From contig NZ_CP094466.1 of the NCBI RefSeq assembly GCF_023347255.1, forward strand, positions 3,055,412-3,119,411: a DNA stretch of 64,000 nucleotides, given 5' to 3'. Below the pieces are notes generated by a model that worked only from the letters and a program-made list of their open reading frames with translations, made no database searches and was not told the origin of the DNA. Positions within the stretch are counted from its first letter, which is position 1; every line of letters starts with the position of its first letter. Positions 51,325 to 63,446 of the stretch are shown here, piece after piece. The stretch is from Faecalibacterium sp. I4-3-84. Lineage in GTDB: Bacteria; Bacillota; Clostridia; Oscillospirales; Ruminococcaceae. Position numbers and translations under genes: made by a program.

Positions 51325-51340
51325 AATGGTTTCCCTTTCA

Positions 51341-51440
51341 AATAAAACGCCTAAAGGCCTGCCCTCAGAATGGGAGCAGGTCTTTAGGCTGGTGTAAGAA
51401 ATAGGAAAAGGAGAATGGCAATTTTAAATTCCGCAGCCTA
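51341..51440 (-). promoter_or_regulatory. transcription attenuator before glnA
   Basis: Read on the minus strand, a long terminator stem spans 51389-51349, followed by GTTTTATTT. Its 5' arm includes CAGCCTA (51391-51385), which can pair instead with TAGGCTG (51440-51434) just upstream, a ready-made antiterminator. This is the layout controlled by ANTAR proteins, one of which is encoded in the same operon. Confidence 0.65.
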
Positions 51441-51473
51441 CGGATGCTATTCTGCTGTTACGCTGATGAAAGA

Positions 51474-53561
<2,088 letters not shown>

Positions 53562-53651
53562 AAATCCTACTCCTTACTTGATCTTATTTTTCTTACCCTT
53601 TCGTCTGCATTCTGGTCTGCCGCAATGCCGCACCCAGAAGTACGAAAGCAT

Positions 53652-53743
53652 CTTAACAAAAACGGCGCTGCGAGTCAGGAGGTGACCCACAGCGCCGTTG
53701 CTGTCTATGGTTTGATTATAGCCCCGGCGGGCCAAAAAGGCAA
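53652..53743 (-). promoter_or_regulatory. promoter and leader hairpin of GSIII
   Basis: On the minus strand TTGCCT (53743-53738), 17 bases, then perfect TATAAT (53720-53715). About 10 bases after the likely transcript start a 10-bp stem (53699-53690 with 53670-53661) is followed by TTTTTGTT, a terminator-type structure ~90 bases before the gene. Conditional read-through is likely. Confidence 0.6.
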
Positions 53744-54232
53744 TTGACAAATCTGACGATTCTGTACAAACAGCTTCCTGCATTTTTGGAGCATCCGCAC
53801 TTGGTATGACTTTTGAACCTTTAAACCGGAACAGAACGATTTGGAATTGCCTCCGCTTGCGCTCTGGCAATATCAGCGGAAATAATATTTTTAAATTTGC
53901 AGTTCCGGCAGGCCTGCGGGCCCGCCGGAACTGTTTTTTCACGGGAGGAGTCGTTACGGACAATTGCATTTGCAAAACCTAGGCTTATCCGTTGCGTGAC
54001 AGCCGCAGATGCTACTACCCGCTACGACCCCTTTTGTGAAAATGCGTTTGGAGCGGCCCGCGGTTGTGCAACAATGAAAGCCCCAGTGGGGCTTTCAAGT
54101 GGCAGAGCGGTCTGCGTTAGCAGATGGAGGGGTCTAAACCCCGACAAGCTCCGCAGGCCGCGACAAACGCCAATATAAAAATAATATTTCCTTTAAATAT
54201 GCCCAGAGCGAAGCGGAGGGCATTCTAAATGG
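53744..54232. other. intergenic region with a plus-strand terminator and small hairpins
   Basis: No convincing gene was found. AGTTCCGGC/GCCGGAACT (53901-53909 with 53924-53932) followed by six T is a plus-strand terminator without an upstream plus-strand gene, so a short RNA may start near 53770. GAAAGCCCC/GGGGCTTTC (around 54077-54097) and a GCCC/GGGC hairpin near 54200-54222 look like extragenic repeats. Confidence 0.4.
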
Positions 54233-55459
54233 TCAGATCACCTGGAACAAAAAGAACTTGAGGTAGTTGGTCTCCGGCACACCCCACAGGATCGGATGAT
54301 CCGGTGCCTGCTGCTTCACCTCGATCTGCCGCAGCTGGCGGTGTGCATCCTTTGCAGCGGCGTGCAGCATCTTGATGAACAGCTCCTCGGTGGCAAAATG
54401 GGAGCAGCTGGCAGTTGCCAGATAGCCGCCGCGGGGCAGCAGCTTCATGGCACGGTAGTTGATCTCCTTGTAACCGCGCATGGCGTTCTCCACAGTGCGG
54501 CGCGCCTTGGTAAAGGCCGGCGGGTCCAGAATGATAAAATCGTAGGGGTGCCCCTCTTTTTCCAAGCGGGGCAGCAGCTCAAAGGTGTCCTCGCACAAAA
54601 AGTCCATATTGGTCAGACCGTTGCGCTGGGCATTGCGCTGCGCCATGGCAATGGCCTCGGCGCTGATGTCGGCGGCGGTCACACGGGCAGCGCCGCCCGC
54701 AGCGGCGTTCAGTGCAAAGCTGCCGGTATGGGTAAAGCAGTCCAGCACGGTGTGGCCTGCGGCAAGACGTGCCACCGCCCGGCGGTTGTACTTCTGATCA
54801 AGGAAGAAGCCGGTCTTCTGGCCATTCTCAAAGTCCACATGATAGTAAATTCCGTTCTCGCAGATCTCGGTCTGGGTGCTTGCCGGGTGAGTCTCACCGG
54901 GCAGCTCAAACCAGCCTTTGTTCTGCTCAAGACCTTCCTTTGCGCGCAGAGCCTCATCGTTGCGCTCGTAGATGCCGTCGATGGTCTGGCCGTCGGCGCG
55001 CAGGACTTCTGCCAGAATGGGGAAGAGGACGGGCTTGAGCTTTTCCATGCCCACGCTCAGGGTCTGTGTGACGAGGATGTTGCTGAACCGGTCCACGGTC
55101 AGCCCGGGGAACTGGTCGGCTTCGCCAAAAATGACGCGGCAGGCGGAAAGGTCGGCGGGCTCCAGCACGGTTTTTCGGTAGTTCCATGCATATTCCACCC
55201 GGCGGCGCCAGAACGCAGCATCAAAGGTGTCGTTGGCATTGCGGGAGATCAGCCGCACGCGGATCTTGCTCTTGAGCGAAACGAAGCCGGTGCCAAGGTA
55301 GGAACCCTTGGTGCTGACCACATCGGCCAGCGTGCCGTTTTCCGGCTCATTTTCCGGGGAATGGAGGATGTCGTTCTCATACACCCAGGGATGCCCGCCC
55401 ACCAGCAGGCCCTCGGCGTGTTTGTTGACGGTATACACAGGGTAAGCGCGTTCTTTCAT
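54233..55459 (-). CDS. RlmI-type 23S rRNA methyltransferase
   Basis: The protein has 408 residues: an N-terminal PUA domain (~1-75, with GGHPWVYENDI), a middle region, and a Rossmann methyltransferase with VLDCFTHTGSFALNAA (SAM site) and LDPPAFTKAR (catalytic). This matches RlmI/YccW 5-methylcytidine rRNA methyltransferases. The substrate position is inferred from the family. Confidence 0.85.
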   Translation of the reverse strand: MKERAYPVYTVNKHAEGLLVGGHPWVYENDILHSPENEPENGTLADVVSTKGSYLGTGFVSLKSKIRVRLISRNANDTFDAAFWRRRVEYAWNYRKTVLEPADLSACRVIFGEADQFPGLTVDRFSNILVTQTLSVGMEKLKPVLFPILAEVLRADGQTIDGIYERNDEALRAKEGLEQNKGWFELPGETHPASTQTEICENGIYYHVDFENGQKTGFFLDQKYNRRAVARLAAGHTVLDCFTHTGSFALNAAAGGAARVTAADISAEAIAMAQRNAQRNGLTNMDFLCEDTFELLPRLEKEGHPYDFIILDPPAFTKARRTVENAMRGYKEINYRAMKLLPRGGYLATASCSHFATEELFIKMLHAAAKDAHRQLRQIEVKQQAPDHPILWGVPETNYLKFFLFQVI

Positions 55460-55600
55460 ATGGTTCTCCTTATCATGGACGAACTCCCTTCGTCCCGCGT
55501 TCGCAGACAGAAGGAGTAAAAATCTACCCTTTATAATAGCACAAAATCATGTTATTATAAATAAGAAATGCCAAAAAACCGCATGAAAGAGGGATGCATT

Positions 55601-56089
55601 ATGGAAATTGAACGCAAATGGATGGTGAAGGGCTGGCCGGAGGGGCTGCCCCTCAGGGAGGAATTTGCCATGCGGCAGGGCTATATCAGCGTGCGGCCCA
55701 CTGTGCGCATCCGGGAAGAAGCCCTCACCGGCGGCAGAACGGACTACATCCTCTGCTTCAAATCCGGGGGCGGCCTTGCCCGTGAGGAGATCGAGCGCAG
55801 TATCGACAAAGAACTGTTTGATGATCTGGAATACAAGATTATCGCTAAACCTCTCATCCCGAAGCTGCGCCGCAGCTACACCCTGCCGGACGGTTCTGTG
55901 CTGGAAGTGAACCATGTGGACGAAGGCCAGCCCACCGAGTTCTGGTATGCCGAGGTGGAGTACCCCACGGTGGAAGCAGCCCTTGCATGGCAGCCGGAAA
56001 GCTGCGGCCTTGGCGATTACCTCAAGGATGAAGTGACGAACCAGCCCGGCCAGAGCATGGGCGAATACTGGGTGGAGACAAGAGGATGA
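55601..56089 (+). CDS. CYTH-domain protein
   Basis: The 162-residue protein starts MEIERKW, the signature EIERKW of the CYTH (triphosphate tunnel) fold, with alternating charged strands (RPTVRIREEA, EEIERSIDKELF) lining the tunnel. Such proteins hydrolyse triphosphates or inorganic polyphosphate. It overlaps the rhomboid gene by 4 bases. Confidence 0.82.
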   Translation: MEIERKWMVKGWPEGLPLREEFAMRQGYISVRPTVRIREEALTGGRTDYILCFKSGGGLAREEIERSIDKELFDDLEYKIIAKPLIPKLRRSYTLPDGSVLEVNHVDEGQPTEFWYAEVEYPTVEAALAWQPESCGLGDYLKDEVTNQPGQSMGEYWVETRG

Positions 56090-56718
56090 AAAAAGTAAAA
56101 CTCAAACTGGAACTGCAGTACAACTCCCCGGTGATCCTCACATTTTTCCTGCTGTCACTTCTGGTGCTGTTTCTCGACCAGTGGACGGACGGGTGGACGA
56201 CGATGCATCTGTTCTGTGTCTACCGCTCCTCGCTGAAGGACCCGCTGTTCTACATCCGGCTGTTCGGCCATGTGCTGGGCCATGCCAGCTGGGATCACTT
56301 TCTGAATAACATGCTGTTGCTGCTCGTTGTTGGCCCGCCAATGGAAGAAAAGTACGGCAGCAAGCCGCTTTTGTGCGGCATGGTGTTCACCGCTCTGGTC
56401 ACCGGCGTGCTGCAATGCGTGCTGTTCCCACGTTCGGGGCTGCTGGGCGCGTCCGGCATCGTGTTCATGCTTATCATGCTTTCGTCGCTGGCGGGCTTCT
56501 CCGGCGGCATCCCGGTCACCATGCTGCTGGTTGCAGCGCTGTACTTTGGTCAGCAGGTGTACGATATCATTTTTGTGCATGATAATGTGGCAAACTTCAT
56601 GCACATTGTGGGCGGCTTATGCGGCACTGCCTTTGGCTACTACAGTGCGTTGCACAGCCGCCGCAGGCCGGCAAAAGCGGTAAAGTTTTCCAGCACGAAC
56701 AGCCGCCGGAAGCGCTGA
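56086..56718 (+). CDS. rhomboid-family intramembrane serine protease
   Basis: The protein has 210 residues and six membrane helices. HFLNN (71-75), GASG with Ser123 and catalytic His173 form the rhomboid active site. It cleaves membrane proteins within the bilayer. The C-terminal tail is Arg/Lys-rich and cytoplasmic. Confidence 0.85.
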   Translation: MKKVKLKLELQYNSPVILTFFLLSLLVLFLDQWTDGWTTMHLFCVYRSSLKDPLFYIRLFGHVLGHASWDHFLNNMLLLLVVGPPMEEKYGSKPLLCGMVFTALVTGVLQCVLFPRSGLLGASGIVFMLIMLSSLAGFSGGIPVTMLLVAALYFGQQVYDIIFVHDNVANFMHIVGGLCGTAFGYYSALHSRRRPAKAVKFSSTNSRRKR

Positions 56719-56764
56719 ACCCACTGTGGACATAGGCTGATTTTGAAAAATTTGCAAACAGGTA

Positions 56765-57138
56765 TTGACAAACGAAAAATCCGTGGTTTAATATAGCCAA
56801 ATTCAATACACTAAACCGTTGAAGCGGAGATAACGGCGAACCATGCCTGTACAGAGAGCCTGCGCAGCTGAGAAGCAGACCGGAAACAGTTCGTCAAGGA
56901 AAGTGCGACTTTGCGTTATATTTTCCCGAAATGGACCGCTGAGGGTGCAGGGAACTGCGGAGAACTTTCGCCGCACAGTATTCTGCAACGTAGGGCATAC
57001 GTCAGTTGCCGGGGATGTGTTGGCATCCCGCCAAGTGCATGGGGTCATGCCCATGAAGTCAGGGTGGCACCGCGGATAAAAGGCCAAATTTTATTCGTCC
57101 TTGACAGAAGAGAGTTCTTCTGTTAGGGGCGTTTTTCT
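56765..57138 (+). ncRNA. T-box riboswitch of the trp operon (with promoter)
   Basis: TTGACA (56765-56770) and TAATAT (56789-56794) form the promoter. The leader ends with the T-box AGGGTGGCACCGCGG (57061-57075) and a terminator (57096-57130) with TTTTT. A TGG triplet in CCCGAAATGGACC (56932-56934) is a good candidate specifier for tRNA-Trp. Uncharged tRNA-Trp would favour the antiterminator and allow transcription of the biosynthesis genes. Confidence 0.88.
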
Positions 57139-57143
57139 TTTCC

Positions 57144-57180
57144 ACTCCCTCGGCAGAAGAGCCGGGGGAGTTTTTGTTTT
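57144..57180 (+). terminator. second terminator between T-box and trp genes
   Basis: ACTCCCTCGGC (57144-57154) pairs with GCCGGGGGAGT (57161-57171, one mismatch), then TTTTTGTTTT. It lies only 19 bases before the first start codon, after the T-box terminator, so the operon faces two terminators in a row. Confidence 0.7.
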
Positions 57181-57198
57181 ACCGGGAGGGAAAAAGCC

Positions 57199-57412
57199 AT
57201 GAAGATACGGCCCACACTGGACGAAGTATCACTCGCTGGCAGCAGACCCCGCCACCATGCCGCCGGAACTCAAAGTAACGGCCCGCATCGCCGATGGCGA
57301 AGTGATGGCAGTGCAGCACACAAAATATCCCATTTGCGGTGTGCAGTTCCACCCGGAATCCATCCTGACCCCGCAGGGGCGTCGGATCTTAAAAAATTTT
57401 ATGGAGGGTTAA
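57199..57412 (+). pseudogene. trpE-trpG fusion remnant (anthranilate synthase deleted)
   Basis: ATG 57199, behind GGGAGG, starts MKIRPTLDEV, the N-terminus of TrpE, and breaks off at ~57228. From 57227 the +1 frame reads YHSLAADPATMPPELK and VQFHPESILTPQGR up to TAA 57410-57412, the last ~61 codons of TrpG, including the catalytic His-Pro-Glu of the amidotransferase. All of TrpE after residue ~10 and the first two thirds of TrpG are missing, and the halves are out of frame. No anthranilate synthase can be made from this locus. Confidence 0.85.
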
Positions 57413-57416
57413 GAAA

Positions 57417-58448
57417 ATGATCAAGGAAGCCATTGTGAAGATCGTCAACAAGCAGGACCTGAGCTACGACGAAGCCTATGCCGTGATGAACGAGATCATG
57501 AGCGGCGAGACCACTCCTACCCAGAACGCAGCTTTTCTGGCGGCGCTTTCCACCAAGAGCGCCAAGGCTGAGACCACGGACGAAATTGCGGGCTGCGCCG
57601 CCGCCATGCGCGACCACGCCACCAAGGTGGACACCGGCATGGATATCTTTGAGATCGTTGGCACCGGCGGCGACAACGCCCACAGCTTCAACATCTCCAC
57701 CACCTCGGCGCTGGTGGCAGCGGCAGGCGGCATGAAGGTGGCCAAGCACGGCAACCGGGCCGCGTCCTCCCAGTGCGGCACTGCCGACTGTCTGGAAGCG
57801 CTGGGCGTGAACATCCAGCAAAGCCCCGCCCGCTGTGTAGAACTGCTGAACGAAGTGGGCATCTGCTTCTTCTTTGCGCAGAAGTATCACACCTCCATGA
57901 AGTACGTTGGCCCCATCCGCAGGGAACTGGGCTTCCGCACCGTGTTCAACATCCTTGGGCCGCTCACCAATCCCGGTTCGCCCGCTATGCAGCTGCTGGG
58001 TGTTTACGACGAATACCTTGTAGAGCCGCTGGCGCAGGTGCTTATCAGTCTGGGTGTCAAGCGCGGCATGGTGGTCTACGGCAAGGATAAGCTGGACGAG
58101 ATCAGCCTGAGTGCACCCACCAAGGTGTGCGAGATCAAGGACGGCTGGTATAAGTGCTACACCATCGAGCCGGAACAGTTCGGCCTTGCCCGCTGCACCA
58201 AAGCCGACCTTGTAGGCGGCGCACCGGCAGAAAATGCTGCCATCACACGTGCTATTCTGGCAGGCGAGAAAGGCCCCAAGCGTGATGCCGTGCTGCTGAA
58301 CGCGGGCGCATCTCTCTACATCGGCGGCAAAGCGGACACGATGGCCGACGGCATCCAGCTGGCCGCCCGGCTCATCGACAGCGGCAAGGCGGCGGCTGTG
58401 CTGGAAAAGTTCATTGAGGTGAGCAACCGCCCGGAGGAAAATGCATGA
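57417..58448 (+). CDS. trpD: anthranilate phosphoribosyltransferase
   Basis: The 343-residue protein joins anthranilate and [18 protein letters not shown] (PRPP loop, ~78-91) and [15 protein letters not shown] are its signatures. The ribosome site GGAGG is the one left in the trpG remnant. Catalytic motifs are intact, so the enzyme can still use anthranilate supplied from elsewhere. Confidence 0.95.
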   Translation: MIKEAIVKIVNKQDLSYDEAYAVMNEIMSGETTPTQNAAFLAALSTKSAKAETTDEIAGCAAAMRDHATKVDTGMDIFEIVGTGGDNAHSFNISTTSALVAAAGGMKVAKHGNRAASSQCGTADCLEALGVNIQQSPARCVELLNEVGICFFFAQKYHTSMKYVGPIRRELGFRTVFNILGPLTNPGSPAMQLLGVYDEYLVEPLAQVLISLGVKRGMVVYGKDKLDEISLSAPTKVCEIKDGWYKCYTIEPEQFGLARCTKADLVGGAPAENAAITRAILAGEKGPKRDAVLLNAGASLYIGGKADTMADGIQLAARLIDSGKAAAVLEKFIEVSNRPEENA

Positions 58449-59227
58449 ACATTTTAGACCAGCTGGCCGAACACGCCCGGCAGCGGGTGGAAGCGGCAAA
58501 GCAGACCGTGCCGCTGGCCGAAGCAAAGCGGCAGGCACTGGCCTTGCCAAAAGGCGATCTCCGCTTTGAAAAAGCCCTTGCAAAGCCGGGCCTTGCCTTC
58601 ATCTGCGAGTGCAAAAAGGCATCGCCCTCCAAGGGCCTCATCGCACCGGACTTCCCGTATCTGCAAATTGCCAAAGAGTACGAAGCTGCCGGTGCGGATG
58701 CCATCTCGGTGCTCACCGAACCCAAGTGGTTCCTTGGCAGGGATGCCTATTTAAAAGAGATCACTTCCGCCGTCTCCACGCCCTGCCTGCGCAAGGACTT
58801 TACCGTGGATGAATATATGATCTACGAAGCAAAGCTTCTGGGTGCTTCGGCGGTGCTGCTGATTTGTGCCATCCTCGATGATGTACAGCTCAAAGAGTAC
58901 CTTGCCATCTGTGACGGCTTGGGCCTTTCCGCACTGGTGGAAGCCCACGACGATGCCGAGGTGGACCGAGCGCTCAAGGCCGGGGCACACATCCTCGGCG
59001 TGAACAACCGCAACCTGAAAGACTTCACAGTGGATACTGCAAACAGCCGCCGCCTGCGCTCCCGCATCCCAAAGAATGTGCTTTTTGTCTCGGAAAGCGG
59101 CGTAAAGACCGCCGAGGATGTAGCACAGCTTGCAGCCATTGGGGCGGACGCGGTGCTCATTGGCGAAACGCTCATGCGCGCGCCGGATAAAACTGCGAAG
59201 CTGCAAGAGCTGAAAGGGCTGTTATGA
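58445..59227 (+). CDS. trpC: indole-3-glycerol phosphate synthase
   Basis: The 260-residue TIM barrel has [15 protein letters not shown] near the N-terminus, a [13 protein letters not shown] block, [10 protein letters not shown] and SESGVKT. It closes the indole ring in the fourth step of tryptophan synthesis. It overlaps trpD and trpF by 4 bases each. Confidence 0.95.
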   Translation: MNILDQLAEHARQRVEAAKQTVPLAEAKRQALALPKGDLRFEKALAKPGLAFICECKKASPSKGLIAPDFPYLQIAKEYEAAGADAISVLTEPKWFLGRDAYLKEITSAVSTPCLRKDFTVDEYMIYEAKLLGASAVLLICAILDDVQLKEYLAICDGLGLSALVEAHDDAEVDRALKAGAHILGVNNRNLKDFTVDTANSRRLRSRIPKNVLFVSESGVKTAEDVAQLAAIGADAVLIGETLMRAPDKTAKLQELKGLL

Positions 59228-59844
59228 CAAAAATCAAATTGTGCGGTCTGACCCGCCCGGAGGACATTGCGGCGGCAAACGCGCTGCAGCCGGAGTACAT
59301 CGGCTTTGTGTTTGCGGCAAAGAGCAAACGAGCTGTTTCCCGGGAAATAGCTGCAGCATTAAAAGCACAGCTTTCCCCCGGAATTCAGGCTGTAGGCGTG
59401 TTTGTGAACGAAGCACAGGAAGCGGTGGCTGATCTGCTGAATGCAGGCATCATCAACATTGCCCAGCTCCACGGGCAGGAGGATGAATGCTATATCAGCC
59501 GTCTGCGGGAGCTGACAAATAAACCGCTCATTCAGGCCTTCCGCGTGACGGATGCCGTAAGCCTTGCAAAGGCGCAAAAAAGTCCGGCAGACCTCATTCT
59601 GTTGGACTCCGGCACAGGCGGGACCGGAATAACATTTGACTGGACCATTTTGAAGGAATTTGACCGTCCCTATTTTCTTGCCGGAGGGCTTGGCCCGGAC
59701 AATGCCGCTGATGCTGTGGAGCGTCTGCATCCTTACGCAGTGGATGTGAGTTCCGGCATTGAAACAGCAAGGAAGAAAGACCCCGCAAAAATGGCGGCAT
59801 TTGTGGCTGCTGTACGCAAAAATGACCCATCAGGAAAGGAATGA
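59224..59844 (+). CDS. trpF: phosphoribosylanthranilate isomerase
   Basis: The 206-residue TIM barrel has KLCGLTRPEDI at the N-terminus, IAQLHGQED and LLDSGTGGTG, typical of TrpF. It acts between TrpD and TrpC. Confidence 0.93.
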   Translation: MTKIKLCGLTRPEDIAAANALQPEYIGFVFAAKSKRAVSREIAAALKAQLSPGIQAVGVFVNEAQEAVADLLNAGIINIAQLHGQEDECYISRLRELTNKPLIQAFRVTDAVSLAKAQKSPADLILLDSGTGGTGITFDWTILKEFDRPYFLAGGLGPDNAADAVERLHPYAVDVSSGIETARKKDPAKMAAFVAAVRKNDPSGKE

Positions 59845-59850
59845 ACGACC

Positions 59851-61041
59851 ATGACAAATCCCAACGGACGCTTTGGCATCCACGGCGGACAGTATATCCC
59901 CGAAACGCTGATGAATGCCGTCATTGAGCTGGAAGAAGCCTACAACCACTACAAAAACGACCCGGAGTTCAACCGTGAACTGACCGAGCTGTTCAACGAA
60001 TACGCAGGCCGTCCCAGCCGCCTGTACTACGCTGAGAAAATGACCAAGGACCTTGGCGGTGCAAAAATTTATCTCAAGCGCGAAGACCTGAACCATACCG
60101 GTGCACATAAGATCAACAATGTTCTCGGTCAGGCACTGCTTGCCCAAAAGATGGGCAAGACCCGCCTCATTGCCGAGACCGGCGCCGGTCAGCACGGCGT
60201 AGCCACCGCCACCGCCGCTGCCCTGATGGGCATGGAATGCGTGGTGTTCATGGGCGAGGAGGACACCAAGCGTCAGGCCCTGAACGTCTACCGGATGCGT
60301 CTGCTGGGTGCGGAGGTCATTCCCGTCACCAATGGTACCGGCACCTTGAAGGATGCAGTATCCGAAGCCATGCGCGAGTGGACCAGCCGCATCAGCGATA
60401 CCCATTACTGCCTTGGTTCGGTAATGGGGCCGCACCCGTTCCCCACCATCGTGCGTGACTTCCAGTCTGTCATATCCAAGGAGATCAAGGAGCAGATGCT
60501 GGAAAAGGAAGGCCGTCTGCCGGATGCCGTCATTGCCTGCGTGGGCGGCGGTTCCAATGCCATCGGCAGTTTCTACAATTTCATTGAGGATAAGGATGTG
60601 CGCCTTATTGGCTGCGAGGCTGCAGGCCGCGGCATCGATACCTTTGAAACAGCTGCCACCATCAACACCGGCCGTCTGGGCATTTTCCACGGCATGAAGT
60701 CCTATTTCTGCCAGGATGAGTACGGTCAGATCGCACCGGTCTACTCCATTTCTGCAGGTCTCGATTATCCCGGCATCGGCCCGGAACACGCATGGCTGCA
60801 TGATATCGGCCGCGCTGAATATGTAGCAATTACGGACGACGAAGCCGTGAACGCATTTGAGTATCTGGCACGCACCGAGGGCATCATCCCGGCCATTGAA
60901 TCGGCCCACGCCGTGGCCCATGCTATCAGGCTGGCACCCACCATGGACAAGGACCAGATCATCGTCATCACCATCTCCGGCCGCGGCGATAAGGACTGTG
61001 CCGCCATTGCCCGCTACAGAGGGGAGGATCTTCATGAGTAA
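59851..61041 (+). CDS. trpB: tryptophan synthase beta chain
   Basis: The 396-residue PLP enzyme has the HTGAHKINN motif with the PLP lysine, [13 protein letters not shown] and GGGSNAIG. It condenses indole with serine. It is in the trpB1 length class and paired with trpA, which overlaps it by 8 bases. Confidence 0.96.
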   Translation: MTNPNGRFGIHGGQYIPETLMNAVIELEEAYNHYKNDPEFNRELTELFNEYAGRPSRLYYAEKMTKDLGGAKIYLKREDLNHTGAHKINNVLGQALLAQKMGKTRLIAETGAGQHGVATATAAALMGMECVVFMGEEDTKRQALNVYRMRLLGAEVIPVTNGTGTLKDAVSEAMREWTSRISDTHYCLGSVMGPHPFPTIVRDFQSVISKEIKEQMLEKEGRLPDAVIACVGGGSNAIGSFYNFIEDKDVRLIGCEAAGRGIDTFETAATINTGRLGIFHGMKSYFCQDEYGQIAPVYSISAGLDYPGIGPEHAWLHDIGRAEYVAITDDEAVNAFEYLARTEGIIPAIESAHAVAHAIRLAPTMDKDQIIVITISGRGDKDCAAIARYRGEDLHE

Positions 61042-61816
61042 CATTGCAAAGGCCTTTGCCAACGGCAAGGCGTTCATTCCGTTCATCACCTGCGGCGACC
61101 CGGATCTTGCCACCACCGCCGCAGCCGTCCGCGCCATGGCGGCAAACGGTGCCGATCTCATCGAGCTGGGTATCCCGTTCTCAGACCCCACCGCCGAAGG
61201 CCCCGTCATTCAGGGGGCCAACATCCGCGCACTGAAAGCGGGCACTACCACAGATAAGGTATTTGATTTTGTGCGGGAAGTGCGCAAGGATGTTTCCATC
61301 CCTCTGGTGTTCATGACTTACGCAAATGTGGTGTTCTCCTATGGGGCTGAGCGGTTCATCTCCACCTGCGCAGAGATCGGCATCGACGGCATGATCCTGC
61401 CCGACCTGCCCTATGAAGAAAAGGATGAATTTCTGCCCATCTGCCGCAAATACGGTGTGGACCTCATCTCCATGATCGCCCCTACCTCTGAGAACCGCAT
61501 TGCCATGATCGCCAAAGAAGCTGAGGGCTTTTTGTACATTGTTTCCAGTCTGGGTGTCACTGGCACCCGCAGCGAGATCCGGACCGACCTTGCGTCCATC
61601 GTAGAGGTGGTGTGCCAGAATACCAAGACCCCCTGCGCCATCGGCTTTGGCATCTCCACGCCGGAGCAGGCAGCAAAAATGGCGGGCATCGCCGATGGTG
61701 CCATTGTGGGCTCGGCCATCATCAAGCTGCTGGAACAGTACGGCAAGGATGCACCGGAGCACATTGGCGCATATGTAAAAAGCATGAAGGACGCTGTGCG
61801 GGAATACACCATTTAG
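61034..61816 (+). CDS. trpA: tryptophan synthase alpha chain
   Basis: The 260-residue TIM barrel has [11 protein letters not shown], the catalytic Glu in [16 protein letters not shown], and GTRSEIR. ATG 61034 lies within the trpB stop region with GGGGAGG upstream. It cleaves indole-glycerol phosphate and passes indole to TrpB. Confidence 0.95.
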   Translation: MSNIAKAFANGKAFIPFITCGDPDLATTAAAVRAMAANGADLIELGIPFSDPTAEGPVIQGANIRALKAGTTTDKVFDFVREVRKDVSIPLVFMTYANVVFSYGAERFISTCAEIGIDGMILPDLPYEEKDEFLPICRKYGVDLISMIAPTSENRIAMIAKEAEGFLYIVSSLGVTGTRSEIRTDLASIVEVVCQNTKTPCAIGFGISTPEQAAKMAGIADGAIVGSAIIKLLEQYGKDAPEHIGAYVKSMKDAVREYTI

Positions 61817-61892
61817 TGCAGCATAGGGCTCCCTTGTTTCCGGCACGAAGGCTCATGTCTGCGGCTGCGGCCACGAAACCCTGAACAAAACA

Positions 61893-61937
61893 AATGCACC
61901 CGGTTGCTGCGGTTCTGCCCACAGGCCGGGTGCATTT
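61893..61937. terminator. terminator between trpA and tenA
   Basis: ATGCACCCGG and CCGGGTGCAT arms (around 61894-61903 and 61925-61934) are followed by TTTATATTTT on the plus strand. It serves the convergent trp and tenA-thiD units. Confidence 0.75.
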
Positions 61938-61953
61938 TATATTTTAGGAAAAA

Positions 61954-62631
61954 TTACAGGTCACTGCGCGGGGAAGCTGCCATGGCCCAGAAGTTCAGCT
62001 CGTGCTCCGAGCAGGCATGGAAGATCTCGCGGCAGCGGGCAAGGCGCTCGTCGCTCAGGCCTTCGCAGACTTTTTCTGCAAACGCGGCCCAGTCGCGGCA
62101 GGCCGCCTCATAGCCCTTGTCAGCATAGTCCACCACCAGTGCACCATAAAGGGTATCCTGCACGGAAGGCTTTTCTTCCAGCAGTTTCTGGAAGATCCAG
62201 CCATAGCTCAGCATACAGGGTAGGCAGGCCATCATGCACTCGGCTGCGCCCTCGCCGTTTTTGGCGGCTTCGATCATAGAGTCCACATAGGCACGGTTCT
62301 CCGGCCGCAGCGGCAGGCTCTGGATGCCTTCATCGGTCAGTCCAAAGTGCTTGAGATAGTGCAGGCGGGCTGCATCCTCGCTCTCATTCACGAAGGAAAG
62401 CAGGGAATAGTAGGTGCGGATGGTCTGCATATCCTTTGCCTTGGTCATGCCCCAGGCAAACACCTTGGCATATTCCCGCAGGTAAAGACTGTCCTCCACG
62501 ATGTAGCCCTTGAAGCAGGCTTCATCCAGTGTGCCATCCGCAAGGTGAGTCAGAAATTCTGAGTGCAGGCATTTCTCCCACACAGGCAGACTTTCCTGCA
62601 CCAGCTGCTGCACAAAGGTCTGCTCACTCAC
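61954..62631 (-). CDS. tenA: TenA family thiaminase II
   Basis: The ~225-residue all-helical protein begins with GTG 62631, chosen because GGGAG lies 8 bases upstream (an in-frame TTG at 62637 is the alternative). YIVEDSLYLREYAKVFA, the Cys in MMACLPCMLSYGW and a C-terminal Glu in HACSEHELNFW mark TenA. It salvages the pyrimidine part of thiamine breakdown products. It overlaps thiD and shares its riboswitch. Confidence 0.88.
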   Translation of the reverse strand: MSEQTFVQQLVQESLPVWEKCLHSEFLTHLADGTLDEACFKGYIVEDSLYLREYAKVFAWGMTKAKDMQTIRTYYSLLSFVNESEDAARLHYLKHFGLTDEGIQSLPLRPENRAYVDSMIEAAKNGEGAAECMMACLPCMLSYGWIFQKLLEEKPSVQDTLYGALVVDYADKGYEAACRDWAAFAEKVCEGLSDERLARCREIFHACSEHELNFWAMAASPRSDL

Positions 62632-63424
62632 CCACAAACTCTCCCTTCAGTGCAAACATGTGGTTCATGGGGCCGGAGCCGTGGCCCAGATCCAGCATGG
62701 CAGAAAGACAGCCGGAAATGTAGGCCTTTGCGCGCTCCACCGATGCATCCAGATCATAGCCCTTTGCCAGATTGGACGCAATGGCGCTGGATAGGGTGCA
62801 GCCGGTGCCGTGGGTATTGGGGTTTGCAATGCGCTTGCCGCGGAACCATTTGCCGCAGCCGTCCCGCCACAGAAGGTCGTCGGCATCGTTGATCTGGTGG
62901 CCACCCTTGCACAGCACGGCACAGTGGTATTTCTCGCTGATCAGCTTTGCAGCGGCCTCCATTCCGGCCGCATCGGTGATCTTCATGCCGGAAAGGATCT
63001 CAGCCTCCGGAATGTTGGGGGTGACCACCTCTGCCATGGGCAACAGCTTTTCGGTCAGTGCCTGCACGGCATCGTCCCGCAGCAGCTTGGAGCCGGAGGT
63101 GGCAACCATCACCGGGTCCACCACGATATGCTTTGCGCCGTAGGTGTGCAGCTTTTCGGCGATCACACCGATCAGCTCTGCCGAGGATACCATGCCGATC
63201 TTGACGGCATCCGGGTAGATGTCGGTAAAAATGGCGTCGATCTCCTGTGCCAGAAATTCGGGCGCGGCTTCAAAAATGCCGGTCACACCTGTGGTGTTCT
63301 GGGCAGTCAGTGCGGTAATGGCGCTCATGGCGTACACGCCGTTTGCAGTCATGGTTTTGATATCGGCCTGGATGCCAGCACCGCCGCTGGAATCGCTGCC
63401 GGCAATCGTCAATGCAGTTTTCAT
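62624..63424 (-). CDS. thiD: hydroxymethylpyrimidine (phosphate) kinase
   Basis: The 266-residue ribokinase-fold enzyme starts MKTALTIAGSDSSGGAGIQA, the ThiD signature, and contains DPVMVATSG and GTGCTLSSAIA (catalytic Cys/anion hole). It phosphorylates HMP twice for thiamine synthesis. A TPP riboswitch and terminator lie directly upstream. Confidence 0.94.
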   Translation of the reverse strand: MKTALTIAGSDSSGGAGIQADIKTMTANGVYAMSAITALTAQNTTGVTGIFEAAPEFLAQEIDAIFTDIYPDAVKIGMVSSAELIGVIAEKLHTYGAKHIVVDPVMVATSGSKLLRDDAVQALTEKLLPMAEVVTPNIPEAEILSGMKITDAAGMEAAAKLISEKYHCAVLCKGGHQINDADDLLWRDGCGKWFRGKRIANPNTHGTGCTLSSAIASNLAKGYDLDASVERAKAYISGCLSAMLDLGHGSGPMNHMFALKGEFVGE

Positions 63425-63446
63425 GGTTACAACTTCCTTTGCAAAA

